Assembly (NCBI RefSeq): GCF_001642475.1
Contig: NW_019174055.1
Coordinates: 29,437 to 93,436 of the forward strand
Source of the DNA: Fonsecaea monophora
Lineage: Eukaryota; Ascomycota; Eurotiomycetes; Chaetothyriales; Herpotrichiellaceae
Direction of reading: 5' to 3'
DNA length: 64,000 bases
Positions 43,420 through 56,063 of this stretch are shown piece after piece. Position 1 is the stretch's first letter, and every line of letters starts with the position of its first letter. Position numbers and translations under genes: made by a program. Under the pieces are notes generated by a model. It was not told where the DNA came from. It did no database searches and was given only the letters and a program-made list of their open reading frames with translations.

Positions 43420-44346
43420 TGTCGCGATTTAAAGATTGGGGGTTGTTTGTTCAGATCCACTGCGGCACGGCCAAATAGCAGAATAGTCCAGGGAATATCG
43501 AGGGCTATTGCGAGCTGGACACTGATTCAGATCATAGAATTGTCAACGAGACACTGGTGGAAGAGATTCAATCACCGCAGGCCACAACATGCAGCTACAC
43601 AGGCCTTCGCTTCGCGACTCGGACAACCTGCAACTTTTTCGATGGGGACACTGGCAGAACTGCCTTGGCGGGCTGCGGGTATGGTAGCAGGGCTTTCTTA
43701 CCCGAAATGGGCATACAAGAGAGCGAAGCCAGGCTGAAAATGGAATTTTGGTAGCGCCGCTTGGGACGATGGAGCAAACGCAGCAAACATGCTGTGACAA
43801 TTTTACTATGCCCAACCAGCCAACTAACTCGACATGAGTATTCGAACCTTGCTTTCATCTGGGAATCATGTATTATGTTGCGTCCAACATTTTTCATCTT
43901 GTCAAAGGACGATCACAAATTCTGCATTACCAATTGTTATTCTACATCACTCCCTCGATGCCTTTGATATGGGATCTGGGGACTGGTAACCATCACACCG
44001 CAAGCGCCTCCCAAAGAATGGCTGGAAAGCCGAACACCAAGGACAGATGCATCTTGAGGAAAAGATGTGGGTTCCAAAGCTGAAAGCATCCCCTCCAAAA
44101 TACGTCGCATGTCTGTTTGCTGCGACATCAAGGACTGCTTGAATTTGTGTTTAGTTCCTTCGAGAGGTGGAACGGCACACTCCCTCCGCTGGCAAGGTAC
44201 GAACAGCAAAAACGAGAGGCCATTTGTCTCACAGTTTAATCGCCCTTTCCAACAGCTTTGCATCGGTAAGTTCGGGGGACAGAGTTGATTCAAGATATTT
44301 TGGACCGAGTTTGCGTTGATTTTTCCCTCCCGTTTGCGAGAGAGGC
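43420..44346. other. Intergenic region upstream of U2AF
   Basis: It contains the 5' flank of the U2AF gene and the 3' flank of the small membrane protein gene, both minus. Open frames here are short and overlapping; none is convincing. Confidence 0.45.
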
Positions 44347-44643
44347 TTAATACGGAGTTGTTGACGGGTTATGGCCTCCACGCCTTATCTGCTCCCTCGC
44401 AATGGCAATGTGTTCCTCCAAGGTCTTCTTGCGCGGCGCGCCGTCCTCGCCGACCTGCACCTGGCCCATGGTCATGTCGACGTGGATCCCGTCCCTCTCT
44501 GCGCGCTCATCGTCCATGATGTTCATGTCCTGCTCCACGCCCTTTTTGTAGTGGCGAGGAAACCACCAACAGATGAAGATGAACATGGCCACGGATATGG
44601 CGGCCAGGACGGCGACGGGGACGACAATGGCATTGTTGACCAT
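44347..44643 (-). CDS. Small single-pass membrane protein of unknown function
   Basis: A single exon gives 98 aa. Residues 3-28 are hydrophobic (NAIVVPVAVLAAISVAMFIF, then CWWFP), followed at once by the basic RHYKKG, so the N-terminus probably faces the lumen and the tail the cytosol. The tail is charged: an acidic part (MDDERAERDG), then KKTLEEHIAIAREQIRRGG, likely helical. It has no domain I know. Good composition, a clean ATG and the membrane-to-basic transition support a real gene; function is unknown. Confidence 0.6.
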   Translation of the reverse strand: MVNNAIVVPVAVLAAISVAMFIFICWWFPRHYKKGVEQDMNIMDDERAERDGIHVDMTMGQVQVGEDGAPRKKTLEEHIAIAREQIRRGGHNPSTTPY

Positions 44644-46773
44644 TTTTTGGTGGGGAAGTGATTCGAGGTTGGGAAGTAGGAAGTCGAGGGAATGCCCAGA
44701 AGCTCAAAGAGAGTTGGTAGGTAGTCAACAAGATGTAGCGTGTATCGTTTGTCGTGTTTCGCCTACTCGGTGCTGGATCCCAAAGCCAAACCAATATTGT
44801 TTTCTGGAAACATGTAAACTTGTATTATACCCTCTGTAAGATGCTGGGCAGCTAGACACTCTGGGGTAAATTAAGCAAGGCCGGGCGGCTTTTATTAAGC
44901 AACGACAAGCTTTTTCTTTTTCCACCCCCAAAAGTGGTGCAGAGAGTAGATGTCATTGCAGGTCATCAACCTTTTATAGCCTCAAGCCACTCCCACCCTG
45001 CTTGCTGTCGTGTGAGTTAGTCGTAAGAGAAAATACGAGCGAACGAGAGAGCCAGAACAAGAGATCCGGGGCACCACACACACACATATCCACTAGGGAT
45101 GCATGAATGGGCGAAGAGTGGGAAAAGAGAGGGGGGAAAGGGTGGCCTGGAACCCAACCCTTGTGGCCCGGGGAAAGGACAAACAGTGAGAGACCAGAGA
45201 ACCCGGACGAGTTGCATTCCAGAATACGACGCTGGAAAGACACCCTCCACACCTCTTCAACCACCCTTCTTTCGACCCGCAATTGGAGCGCCACACCGCA
45301 GCAACAACTACCTGAGAACCAGAAGGGGTAGACCACGCAAACCATGCGCAAGGAGACTTCGTCCACTAATCAACTAATCAACTCGTTCTCATATTGCACT
45401 ACACACTTCTTACCGCCAGTAAAGTATTGCTCCGAGTTCGAGGCCTCTCCAGTCCTTCAAGGAGCACCTAGTAAGCAGTAGTGGTTGAAAGGACTCACCT
45501 GTATACTGTGAGTGAACACCACCTCCGTCATGACTTGGGCTTGGACTTTTGTCTAGTCGTACGCCAGCCACCACTCCTATGTACTCGGTACCTAGGTAGG
45601 TATGCATTCCAAGATTCAAGTTCCTATGTATCGAGGTGGATTCCAGTCCAGGCATATCTATCCAGTGTTCCCTTCCCTTGCTGTACGAGGGTACTTGTAA
45701 GTAACCCAAACAACCACCTGTGCCACCTCATCCCATCACTTCATGCGTTCATCACCTCATCAACGCATCATCCGCAAGCACCCAAAAGGGTCTTAAGAAT
45801 ATTATTAGCACCAGGGACATGCACACAACTTAGTCATTACCCCCATTGCTGGGTCGGACCTCTTTCCCAGTACAAATTCCCGAGTTTCCGCGCGCGCGTC
45901 TCTGCCTCCCCCGTGCCCAAAGGGTCAAACCCACCTCATCCCATTGCCACGCGACTTAACTGGATATGATATAATAGTCCGAATACGAGCAGCCACCATG
46001 TATCATGTACCAGGTGCAAGGCTCTACTCGAAACGGCGTTTGCGAGATGGTATCTAGTTCCGTGAGCTAGAGCGAGTACCTGGCGTATTTTGTAGTGGTA
46101 GATAATGACCTCTTTTCTCCCTCTGCGTTCTTGCAGCAACCAAGGATAGTCGTGTTCATCTCTCCCGCTGTTTTGGTTGAGGCAACTCAGCTCAAGGTGA
46201 CCCTCATGGCGAATAATGGTTGACCAAGAGCTGCCACTGTCACTGTCGCCGCCACAACCAGATTCGACTCGATAGAAGAGTCGGCTCCATCAATAACTTG
46301 TAGTGATCCATGTGTTTGCCCATGCCCGCGCCTCGAGGACTCAACCGACTCGATCCACTCTGCAAGAGCCACAACAGAGGGATGTCTTTTCGAAGAAAGG
46401 TCTGGACACTGTCGCACTGCAGCAGATGAAGTGATGTTTGACCCGTGGGTGGCGTTGTTATTCGATCACCATGTGCCGCTAGAAGTTCCCCCAGAAATTC
46501 GGCCAGTTCCACAGCCAGAGAATTCGCGTTTGGTTTCAGTCCCTCCAGAAATGTTGTGCCCACGGTCGTCCTGACATTTCAATGCCTACGCAATCACTCG
46601 TCCAAGGTACATCTTCCAACAGCCATTTGGGCCCTAGTTGGCAGCCTGATCCCCATCTGGCAAGTTGACCGTCTCGGACAGCATCGCCGCCTCGCGCTAG
46701 TATTGGCCACCGTCACTTTGCTCGGGTTGTCCTCGTTTGGCTCATTTGACGTACACTCGCTGCGAAAGGAATG
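44644..46773. other. Intergenic region with uncertain short frames
   Basis: About 2.1 kb lack a firm gene. Minus-strand frames at 46240-46563 (contains TGQTSLHLLQ) and 46187-46417 are open and look mildly protein-like, but they occupy different frames over the same bases and I could not splice them into a model. The rest (44.7-46.1 kb) shows no coding signal. Confidence 0.4.
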
Positions 46774-48750
46774 TCAAATCATGCTTTCGTGTCGAGTTTG
46801 CTTCTGGATATCCCGGGGATTCTGGACGGAGACCTCGTCCACTACACGGATGAACTCGTGGTAAAAGTGTACCATCTCCATGAGGCCTTTGATGGGCATC
46901 CTCTCATCCACCGTGTGCATCCGGGTCCCTCGGGGGTCATGGCTCGCTCGCCAGGGAGACATACGGTATATCTGTGGCGAAAGGTCCCAGTAGTATCGAG
47001 TGTCAGTATTCCCTGCAATCCTCAGCATCTATCCACGAAGATGTACTCTTTCGCCAATTCAACCTACCAGTCAACAGTTCAGGCGCAACAATCACGTCAT
47101 TCCCAAACACGCCTTTGATGGTACCTGCAAGTAGTCTGAATCGGGCATCCTCTGCACATGAGACCGGCGACGACTCGAGCTCGTAATGTGCTGAAAGAGT
47201 GAGGTCACCACAATCGGCAGTGTTGTTACCTGGTCGTGTCACATTGTTGTTTTCAAATTGAGCCTTTTTACCAAAAGCGTAAAGTTTGAAACCTCGTTCC
47301 TGCGCCCAAGGCGCCAGCAGATCAATGTAGTGGCTCTTCACAGCCTGGACCGAATCTTGGATTGCGATGCGATGGTTGACGAGAACGCTGGCATTTTCTG
47401 GGAGTGAGTTTACTATACAATCGGTTAGCACTGCTATTCACAGCACATGTGCTGGACTCGACAGTGTCGCCGCCCAGAAAACAGTGAGCTGCCCACCCTT
47501 GTCTCCGCCTTGAATCACGTCAACCGCTGTGGATGTTCTAATCATAGCACGCCTCTCGCGGTCGCTATCCATATATTCGAGGAGCCTTTTCGAGCTCTGT
47601 GCGCCGAGGATTGCTTCTCGCAGATCTTCGGGCATTTGCTTGGAATACAGGGCGGCTTGTCGCAGGTACGTCAAAGTCGGGTTGTTTCGAACCAGCTGTG
47701 ATTGAAATGGATGGTCCTCAATCAAACGAATGATCTGGGCCAAAAACCCAACTGTCTCGAAGTCAGAACGTTTCTCGCCCTCCGCAGTGAGTCAAGGGAG
47801 ACAAACTAGCTGTATGGTCAGGCGGTGTAGAGGAATGGCCTCCCGGAACATTGACAGTCACAGTGACATCGATATATCCCTTTTCCGCCGTGGCAGGTAG
47901 TGCGAAGTCCGTTCCGAAACGATTCTCAATACCTGCAATGCCCTCGTCGAACTGGCACGCGAGGTCAGCAGTGGTCCAGCACGGCGCTGAATCAAACACA
48001 CAATCAATTCGATACCGTCCTTGCCATATCTCTCCAAGAGTGTCTCTGCGAGACACCTAGCGCCATAACTCTGTTCGGCTCCACCCTCCTCGTCGAAGCC
48101 GACCGAGACGATCACAGTCCGGTCTGGTACGAAGTCACAAGCGAGTAAGCAGTCGATGGCTGTCAACATTGCAATAAGGTTCGATTTGTCGTCTTCGGAG
48201 CCTCGCCCCCAGATATACTCTCCATCGTAATGGCCAGAGTAAGGTGGATAGGTCCATTCTTCAGAAGTTGATTCGCCTGCGGGGACGACCTGAGCAGTGT
48301 CAAATGAATGGTAATTTTCGAGCAGTGCCATGTACAACACCCACGTCTGAATGTGCCATGAACAGGAGGGGCTTCATCGCACTGTTTGAACCAGCCCATG
48401 TAAATAAGAGGCCATGTTGATTAATTGTCTCCACTGTCAGTTCTTGATATCTGGCGCAGACAATTAGGATATGGAGCCCCGCGATCGAAACAACATGCTC
48501 ACACTCTTGGGAATGCCTCCTTCAGATAAGTCGAAAACTGGAAGAAAATCTCCCACCGAGGATCTTCTCCAACATGACCCATACCATCGTAAGTCACCGT
48601 TGGAATTCTGACTGACTCCGCTAGGCGTGTTGCCACAGCATCTTTAAAACTTTGTGTATGGAAGAGTTGCTGGACATTCTTGTGAGTGATATCCTGCCGT
48701 CTCTGAGGATGCATGACAGGAGGCTGATGAAGAAATCTCTTTAGGACCAT
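46774..48750 (-). CDS. M20 family metallopeptidase, carboxypeptidase S-like
   Basis: Seven exons (48750-48503, 48450-48345, 48289-48002, 47951-47807, 47751-47497, 47412-47068, 47012-46774) splice in phase to 541 aa, with introns of 50-84 bp. Family marks are VRIPTVTYDGMG, VGEDPRWEIF, the metal site LLFMAHSDVVPAG (split by an intron), YIWGRGSEDDKS, GFDEEGGAEQS with the catalytic Glu, NVPGGHSSTPPDHT and, at the end, GTRMHTVDERM with a metal-binding His. It should release C-terminal residues from small peptides using two zinc ions. Yeast Cps1 is a vacuolar enzyme with an N-terminal membrane anchor; here no hydrophobic N-terminus is visible in the predicted first exon. Location is therefore open. 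Confidence 0.9.
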
Positions 48751-50631
48751 CTTGGGAGGAAACCTGATTCCGAGAAGGTCAAAAGGGCAACAAAGGCCAC
48801 TGGAAGTTCCTGGGTAGTATCAAGATCACAACGAGCGTCAGGCGTCGAGCTTTTATTGGAAAGGCGGGGGGCTTTCTGGTCACGGTGATAAAACACAAAC
48901 GAAGGAGTCGTGTTCAGGAAAGTCGCCGTCCTCTAGTCGCTGTGCGGGTTGCTGTTGCGAAGGAATAATTGGGAACTCGTTGACTGATATGTCCGCTTTG
49001 CCTCTCTGCGTCCCACCTCCCCCAAGCTCACGCAATAATAGACAAAATCTCGGACTCGGCGTCAGGATGGCAAACTGTGGAGTATCGATAACGACTGAAC
49101 AAGGCCGAGTTTTGGGGGGGTAATTCGAGAACCATACCATACTAGGGAAATGTAGCACAGACAAGACCCAGCGTCGACCGACAACCTGTTTGAGAATCTG
49201 ACTTTGTCCGAGCCTCGAGCCTCTCCCATCAGATGCCCGATTCAGCAGGTGACCGGCGTGGCAGCAAACATTCGCCGTAGGCAATCCACCTCGTGTAGGG
49301 CCTTGGTGGAGGACATTTCTCTACCGAACGCCTGTTTGGGGTCTAGTGTCGCATATTTTCCTTCTCCTATGATTGGTGCAATATCTCAGCATCTGGACGG
49401 TATATAAATTATGTTATGGAAATAGGCGTTGATAGGAGCCGCAGAGATGGATCTCGCCCCAGATATCAAGACCTTTGCTCGGTCTAACATTGTATTTTCG
49501 GCCTCAGACTCCCCAAAGATGTGCCTGTTTCTTGATTTCAGGCGAAGATGAGGGTTCAGATATTGGAAGGATGCGCCTTGCAGGGCTCAACAAGGCACGG
49601 ACTCCGCAAGTACTTTTGAATAGGGTAACCCGGGTACCACTTGGCCGTGCGATGGATCCTCCCGCAAGCTTACAGGGCAACATCAGCCTAACGAAAGCAA
49701 AGCCCACACCCGATGCGAGGTAGTAGGGACCAAGGCAGCGTAAGAGGTGGTAGTCCAACTTGACTCGTCTATCGCTTTCGTGCACTCTGTCACTTGCTAC
49801 TCACGAGCTTGGTGTCGCGACTCAGATTTGCGAAACGGAAGATACCTAGGGACCAGCCTCGAATTCCATGTTTCGGTCCTGATACAGGCCAGGCCCACGG
49901 CTGACAAATAGTGTCAATTGTCGCATGCGAGGGAGACAGTACCGTACTCGTCGATCCCATGCTCGTCTCAATCGCATTATTGAACGGGATCTGGCGCTCG
50001 AGCGGAAGCATATCTCGTCCGATACAGGAATCAGTCCGGTGCGGATAGGTTGATCACGGGTTTGCCTGGGTGGTGTCGTCCAGAGAATGTACGTTATCAT
50101 ACGCCCCAGATACCAGTCCCTGCGTTCTCATGACGATGTTGGAAACGACAACGTGCCGGAACATGGGCTGCTGGGGACGACCAGGGAGCTCGCTACAGTG
50201 TCGGCAGATGTAAAAGCCACGGAGAGACTCTTCAATGCGGATATGGTCCGACCGGCCGTGGGCCTAAGGTATGGTTCTCGAGTTTGCTACCAACTTTGTC
50301 AATCCTTGGAGAGCAGGCGGATGGAGTCAACTCACTAACCGAAATAAGATGAAGTTGCATCTGCGGTGTGGATATGGCTTGCGACGTACATGCCACCAAA
50401 CTTGCAGAGCAACTGATGCTCTTCATAAGCACCCTTGACTTCTCGACACGTTCGAATTGTGCACCTTGATGTGTCACCCTCCAGCACCAACCTGCAGGAG
50501 TCGAAATCACGAATTGGGCTGAGGGTCAAACCCCTGATGCATAGTTGAGTGGTCGGCGGAGCAAGACGAAAGGCAATCGAGGCCACCAGGGCCAAATCGT
50601 GTGCGTCATCGACAAAATCACAACATCATCC
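48751..50631. other. Intergenic region
   Basis: This holds the 5' flank of the M20 peptidase gene and the 3' flank of the Zn2Cys6 regulator, both minus. Frames at 48880-49284, 49475-49785 and 49790-50338 lie on both strands, are short and overlapping, and show no domain or splice model. Confidence 0.45.
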
Positions 50632-52256
50632 TCAAACAGCAACAATTTTCTTTCCACTTGCTTCGTAATGGCGCGCCAACTCGGTCCAAGTGGTTTTCTT
50701 GTTGGACCACAGATCTTGCAAAAACCGGAGGATGCCCAGATAGTACTTGAAGCCCATATCTTGAGCGATGTCTGTGTACATTTTTGCTACAAATGCCTGG
50801 CGCTCCAGATCATCGCAGCATTCGGTACCGGCAATGAACACAGGCCACGGGAGATTTTGCAGGCATGACGGTGTGTCTTCAAGCTGATGCAACCTTTCAA
50901 ACAAAACCATTGTGGAGGCGCTGACCTCGAGCGGTTCCACGTGGCAAAGGAAAAGAACTCTGTAAGTGTAAAGAAGGGCAGCATGGTGGTATATGTCGAC
51001 GATGCGCACAAAGTCCCGACGTCTGGCGTCTCGCGGCAGTTCGAGGAGACCGGCAGCCATCAAAGTCGACCCTCGGGCCTGCTCAAACCCCGCTCGTGCA
51101 TCGGTAGAGGTTATTGGGAGGTCAGCAGGGTTGAAGTTTCCAGAAGACTCCTTCTCATGTCGTTCTCGTGACCATACTGTCACCTTGTGTAGGAGGGACA
51201 GGAATTCGGAAAAGATCAAATTGGAATGATCAGGCGCTGGAAGGATCACTTCTACAGTGCTCGAGGGTCCGAAAATGGTGGTGCAGGCCAAGATATCGTA
51301 TATGGAAAGCTGGTTCCGGAGAAAGTGAAACAGAGCATTGTTCTCCCGGTTCGTTGTTGCGAGCGCGTTCACCAACGTCCTGGCAGCTTGACGGTGCGAG
51401 TCAGCTGCGGCCGCGCCGGTCTCGGTCTCTGTCATTTCATAGTTAGCCAGAGTGAGCATTGAGGCCAGCATCCACACTGCAGTATCTGGGTCTATCTGGC
51501 TGCCCAGGTCAAAGCCTGCGGCCAACTGGCCGGTCACCTGCTGAATCTGTTTTGATATCAAGGTGACTGCTGCATCACGGGCACGAGCGGGAAAGCTCAA
51601 TTCCTTGCCCGTGGTAACAGCCAGATGCTGGGCAGAGATGGCTAGGATGGCAAGGAGGAGCACGGGTTGCTGGTCAGCCAAGGGGAGGACCATCCGGCGG
51701 TATTCGTTCCTTTCCGAGTCTATCCACACCATCAAGCCTGCAATCTGTTTGTCATAATGCTCCAGTAGTCGCGATCTGGTGGCCGGGTCTGGAAAGCCGG
51801 GAAAAGTGGTTGCTAGAGGCTCCACGATCAGGGCAGGGCGAACATTGATGTTTTGTTCGGGGGATTTGGTGGACTTGGGAGAGGTCGAGTCCTTGGGTGC
51901 CGCGCTGCTGGGTTTAGGAGGCGGTTTGTCAACGTGTGGCGTGGTTCGCCCTTTGAGGTGTCCACGAACGGCTATACCATTGGCCCATCTCAATCGAGGG
52001 CCGTAACCAGGGCAGACTAATCCTTTCTTCGAGCACTTGATGCATTTGGGGAGTGATCTGTCGCAGCGAATTCGTCTTCTGACACAGGTTGGACAATCTT
52101 TGCAACAGTCAGCCTCCTGATGGGCAACTTCTACTTTCTCCTCCGACTCAAGGACAGAGGAGGTTGCAAGGATGCACCTTGTGGCCCGGTGGTGGGCGGG
52201 CTGGAACTTGAAGCCTGACTTGCAGCCCTCACATCGTCGCTGGGAAGGGTATTCAT
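50632..52256 (-). CDS. Zn2Cys6 fungal transcription factor
   Basis: The main exon (52116-50632) carries the binuclear zinc cluster DCPTCVRRRIRCDRSLPKC...CSKKGLVCPGYG with the standard spacing C-x2-C-x6-C-x6-C-x2-C-x6-C. A Pro/Ser/Lys-rich linker and a fungal-specific regulatory domain follow (SRLLEHYDKQIAGLMVWIDS, VLLLAILAISAQHLA, FARARDAAV-like helices). The end is ARHYEASGKKIVAV. The proposed first exon is 52256-52233 (MNTLPSDD) with a GTGAGG donor and CATCAG acceptor, giving 502 aa. This start is tentative, since the main frame is open leftwards without an ATG. It should bind DNA in the nucleus and control target genes. The permease at 53.5 kb is the nearest divergent gene and a possible but unproven target. 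Confidence 0.88.
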
Positions 52257-53528
52257 GGCGAGCTCTCGGCAGTGATCAGGGCTTGCGAACCACGTTGCGG
52301 CTCATTCTGGACTATCAGATGGGTTGGATGGAATCAGCAGTAGGTCTCATGGTGTCACCGGATACAATATGCTTTCGGCAAAAAGGGACCCAGACTGAAT
52401 GAAGGAGGTTGAACTCGAGGTGTGTGCAACGAGCTTATCGGCTGCGGCTGAACATGTGCCTTTTGGGGGGGAAGAGTGGGCAGCCGACATGCACAGCACG
52501 TGACACGGGCCAACAGGTCAATGAGTCCGCAGTCAATCCAGTCGTGCCGGTCTCACAGGGCACGATTCAAAACCACCCCACAGTTCCATCAACAAAAGTT
52601 CCATCATGAGATATTGTCTTTGATTCGGTATCGAGTACGCAGTTATTTCAATCTGGTCTAACAGCGGTCAGTGCGCGTGCACAAACACATTCACCAAAGC
52701 TCCCCATATTATGGACGGATCCCTTATGTTCTGGAGACAATAAGCATACTGGGAGGAAGTAATCTGATGATACCCACCGAGATCTGGGGAAGGGTAGCTA
52801 CAGATCCGTCTTTCCGTCTTGCTTGTCTTCTAGAGAATTCTTGTTCGTTAGCACATCATGGTATTGTATCGCAACTCACGCTTATCACCTCTGCAACTAG
52901 GAGCCACGCGGAAACCGGAAAGCAATAAAGGCTAACACTTCATCGGGATATTGACGAGAGAAATGCCCTGGCACGCCTGGTCCCCCCGGTTGTTCCCGTT
53001 CGTCTAAATTCCACCTTGATCACCGCGCCGACCTTGATTTGTCCAGCTCCTCATTGATGGGGCCGAAAGGAGCTGGCCGTTGCAAACCAACCTCTTTAGG
53101 CACCTGGGGGGCCCTTCCATCTGCACCCAGCAGAATCTGTCGAACCTCATCAAGAGCTTTCCCCATACCCCAAATCATCATGTTCATTCCACAGCAGTCC
53201 GATTCCCTCTTATCTCATGATATCCCTACACCATCGGGTGCTCGGCAGAAAGATAACAATTTTGGACAAGTTCAACCAGCTAGACTCTCTTTGGTGAACA
53301 AACCGAGACCACGGTAGAGTGAAAGGGGGAGAGACGAGTTCCCACGTGTACGCGGTTCTTTTAAACTTCAGCCATTTGACGTTCTGGATCTCTTCGACTG
53401 AAACTTATCTCTACGCGAAAGAGACGGTGCATTGTGCTCGACTCCATGAGTACATTCATATCCTTCCGCCTGCTTCCCAACACTCAGCTGTCCGCTCGAG
53501 GGACCCTGACCATTGTTGTCGCTTCGAA
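52257..53528. promoter_or_regulatory. Divergent intergenic region, Zn2Cys6 factor / permease
   Basis: About 1.27 kb lie between two divergent start codons. Short frames on the plus strand have no domain. The arrangement would suit shared or local regulation, but no specific binding site was identified. Confidence 0.35.
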
Positions 53529-55507
53529 ATGGACGTGATCAAAGATGATACCGTGGGCCTGAGTAGCGATGAGAGTCAACTCCTCAGTCTGGGCCACAAG
53601 CCAGAGCTGAAGCGAACATACAATTTCTGGAGCTGTAAGCGTGGCCGACAAAAAGCCAGCTGGTGATTTTCAAGGCTAATAAGTGCTGGGACAGTGATGG
53701 CATACCAGACCACCATTCTATGCTCATGGAGTTGCAATATTGTCATGTTCTACTACATATTTACGCTCGGGGGGCCGGTTTGTCTGGTCTGGGGAACGTG
53801 AGTCAGGTCTCCAAGAGTCTGTGGAGGAACATTTCTAACGGAGGCAAATCCTAGTGTCGTGGTCACGATTGGGCAACTCCTCGTCATGGCTTCACTAGCT
53901 GAATACTGCTCGATCTGGCCCACTGCAGGAGGCCAGCAGTTCTATACACAGGTATGTGTCGTACCAGTTGAGATGGACGACTGGTGGCTGACCTTATAGG
54001 TTGTCGCCCCCGAGAGCTCACGGCGCTTCCTCTCGTATCTTGTCGGCTGGTGTGTTCTGGTGGGAGAAATTTCGACAGCCAGCTCCTGCGCATTGAACAG
54101 CGCAGAAATTGTGGCGGCTCTCGTCGAGATCATCCATCCAAACGTTGACTGGAAGGTAGGAGTTGTCAAGCTGTCCAACCACTGTTGCACCCACTAAATC
54201 ATTCACAGCCTTACATGACCTGGCTTATCTATACCGGCTTTCTTGTTGCTCCTGCACTGTCGAATCTGCTCCCAAAGTATCTTCCAGCCTTGCAACTATT
54301 CGGTGCATTCTTCAACATCTCGAATGCGCTCATCTGGACAATTGTTTTCCTGGTCTTAGCCGACAAGAACAGCTCCAAATTTGTATTCACCGAGTTTCTC
54401 AACACGTCAGGCTGGACGTCAAAGGGCTGGGTATTCATTCTGAGCATGTATGTTCCCATCTACGGCCTATATGGCAGCGATGGTGTAATGCACTTGGTCG
54501 AGGAAATGAAGAACGCTTCGCGCGACGCTCCTGTAAGTGATTGCCCCAGCGCTTTGGCTTCGCATTACTAACCACAGCATAGCGAGTCATGGTGTGGTCC
54601 ATGGTGTGGGCTGGCGTAACTGCCTGGCTCTCAGCTATCGTTATGTGCTACACAGTAGGCCCCAATTGGGAAGATTACCTTCAAGCCACCTCGTCCTACG
54701 TGGTAAGGCCCAACAAGACGCATGCCGTTGTATCAACCAGCTAACGATTCTTCAGGAATGGTTCATGGAGGTGCTGGACTCGACGTATGGAGGGGGAATA
54801 TGGGTTGCCATCATGATGATGGGCCTGAACGTATGTGATTTGCTCGAGGACGGTTTGCTGGTAACGAAACAGCTGACGGTGAACAGTATTTGATCATTGT
54901 CAACATGAACACCGCCGGTTCACGTCTTGCATGGTCGATGGCTCGTGACAGAGCTTTTCCCTATTCCGACTATTTTGCCCAGGTCAACAAGCGATTCCAG
55001 ATGCCCCTGCGAGCCATGATGGGTTTTATCGTTTTGAACCTCCTCACGGGTCTCCTTGTGTTGGGCAGTTCGCTAGCCTTCTACGCGATAATTTCGGGAG
55101 GCGGCGTTGCTTTGCAGGTCTCTTACTGCATCCCGATCCTTTGCGTGGTTTTGCGAGGCCGTCAACACTTGCCACCGCGACCGCACTTCGATCTCGGTCG
55201 ATGGGGTTACGCTGTCAATATCGCTGGGTTGCTATGGAGTATCATCGTGGTTCTTTTCTATGTCTTCCCCCAGTATGTCCCTGTCGTGGGTGAGATAGCG
55301 AACATGAATTGGGCAATTGTCATCCTTGCTGGGGTCGTCGTCTTTGGTGGAGTGTACTGGTTCTGGAAAGGCCGACACGAATACTTGATATTCAGCAACT
55401 CCATCCTCGACGACAACGTTGTTATTCACGGAGAGGCTGTCGTCACTGGCCGGGATGCTGCCGCCACTTTCGGACAATCTCAGCCCGAAAAGAGACTCGA
55501 TCTGTAG
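53529..55507 (+). CDS. APC-family amino-acid/GABA/choline-type permease
   Basis: Eight exons (53529-53634, 53695-53797, 53855-53951, 54000-54155, 54209-54532, 54583-54702, 54756-54830, 54887-55507) splice in phase to 533 aa; all introns are 48-60 bp. The N-terminus is short and cytosolic (LKRTYNFWSLMAYQTTIL). About 12 hydrophobic segments follow. Family motifs are VMASLAEYCSIWPTAGGQQF, GSDGVMHLVEEMKNASRDAP and NMNTAGSRLAWSMARDRAFP. These fit the fungal GABA/choline branch of the APC superfamily (Uga4/Hnm1-like), which imports amino acids or related amines across the plasma membrane. The substrate cannot be told from sequence. Confidence 0.92.
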
Positions 55508-56063
55508 GGAATTTGTGTATATTGGGAAAAGAGCAGGGTTTGGACAAGCGTGCACATATCAATTTTGAGCGAAAGGGGGTTGTCTGGAGTTTTGGCCTCG
55601 ATTTATTCCGATGGCACGGATGATATTTAATGGGATACAAAGTTGGATGACTGGTACTCACGAGGATCGAGGACATGGCATATTGTCGGTATAAAAAGCT
55701 CGTAAATATGGAGACTTTGAAGGGTAGAATGCCTTCTACCTAGCAGTGGCAACAGTCGTAAGCATACAAGCAGGGCCAAACATGTTTTCCTGCTTGGTGC
55801 GAGTATGCCTGTGGTGCCGGGGCTAGGGATAATTTCATTCAAATGCCTCGGTGCTACGCGGGGAACGCGATCCCTTCGCGATCGCGTTTTGCTTAAAGAA
55901 CGGAGCTTAGTGGCTTTTGCTACCCCCCTATTGTGCCCTACGATTTAGTCGTCAAAAAGGTTTGCGCTCTACGAAACGTTGGTCAGGCATGGGGGGCTCA
56001 CAACTACTTCTTGCTGTTAGATGATCTCTTCCCACCACCCATCCAGCCGTCAAGGTCGTCGAA
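55508..56063. other. Intergenic region, permease / OGG1
   Basis: It holds the 3' flank of the permease and the 5' flank of OGG1. At about 55864-55888 a 9-bp stem (AACGCGATC with GATCGCGTT) closes a 7-nt loop. Nothing else is apparent. Confidence 0.45.
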
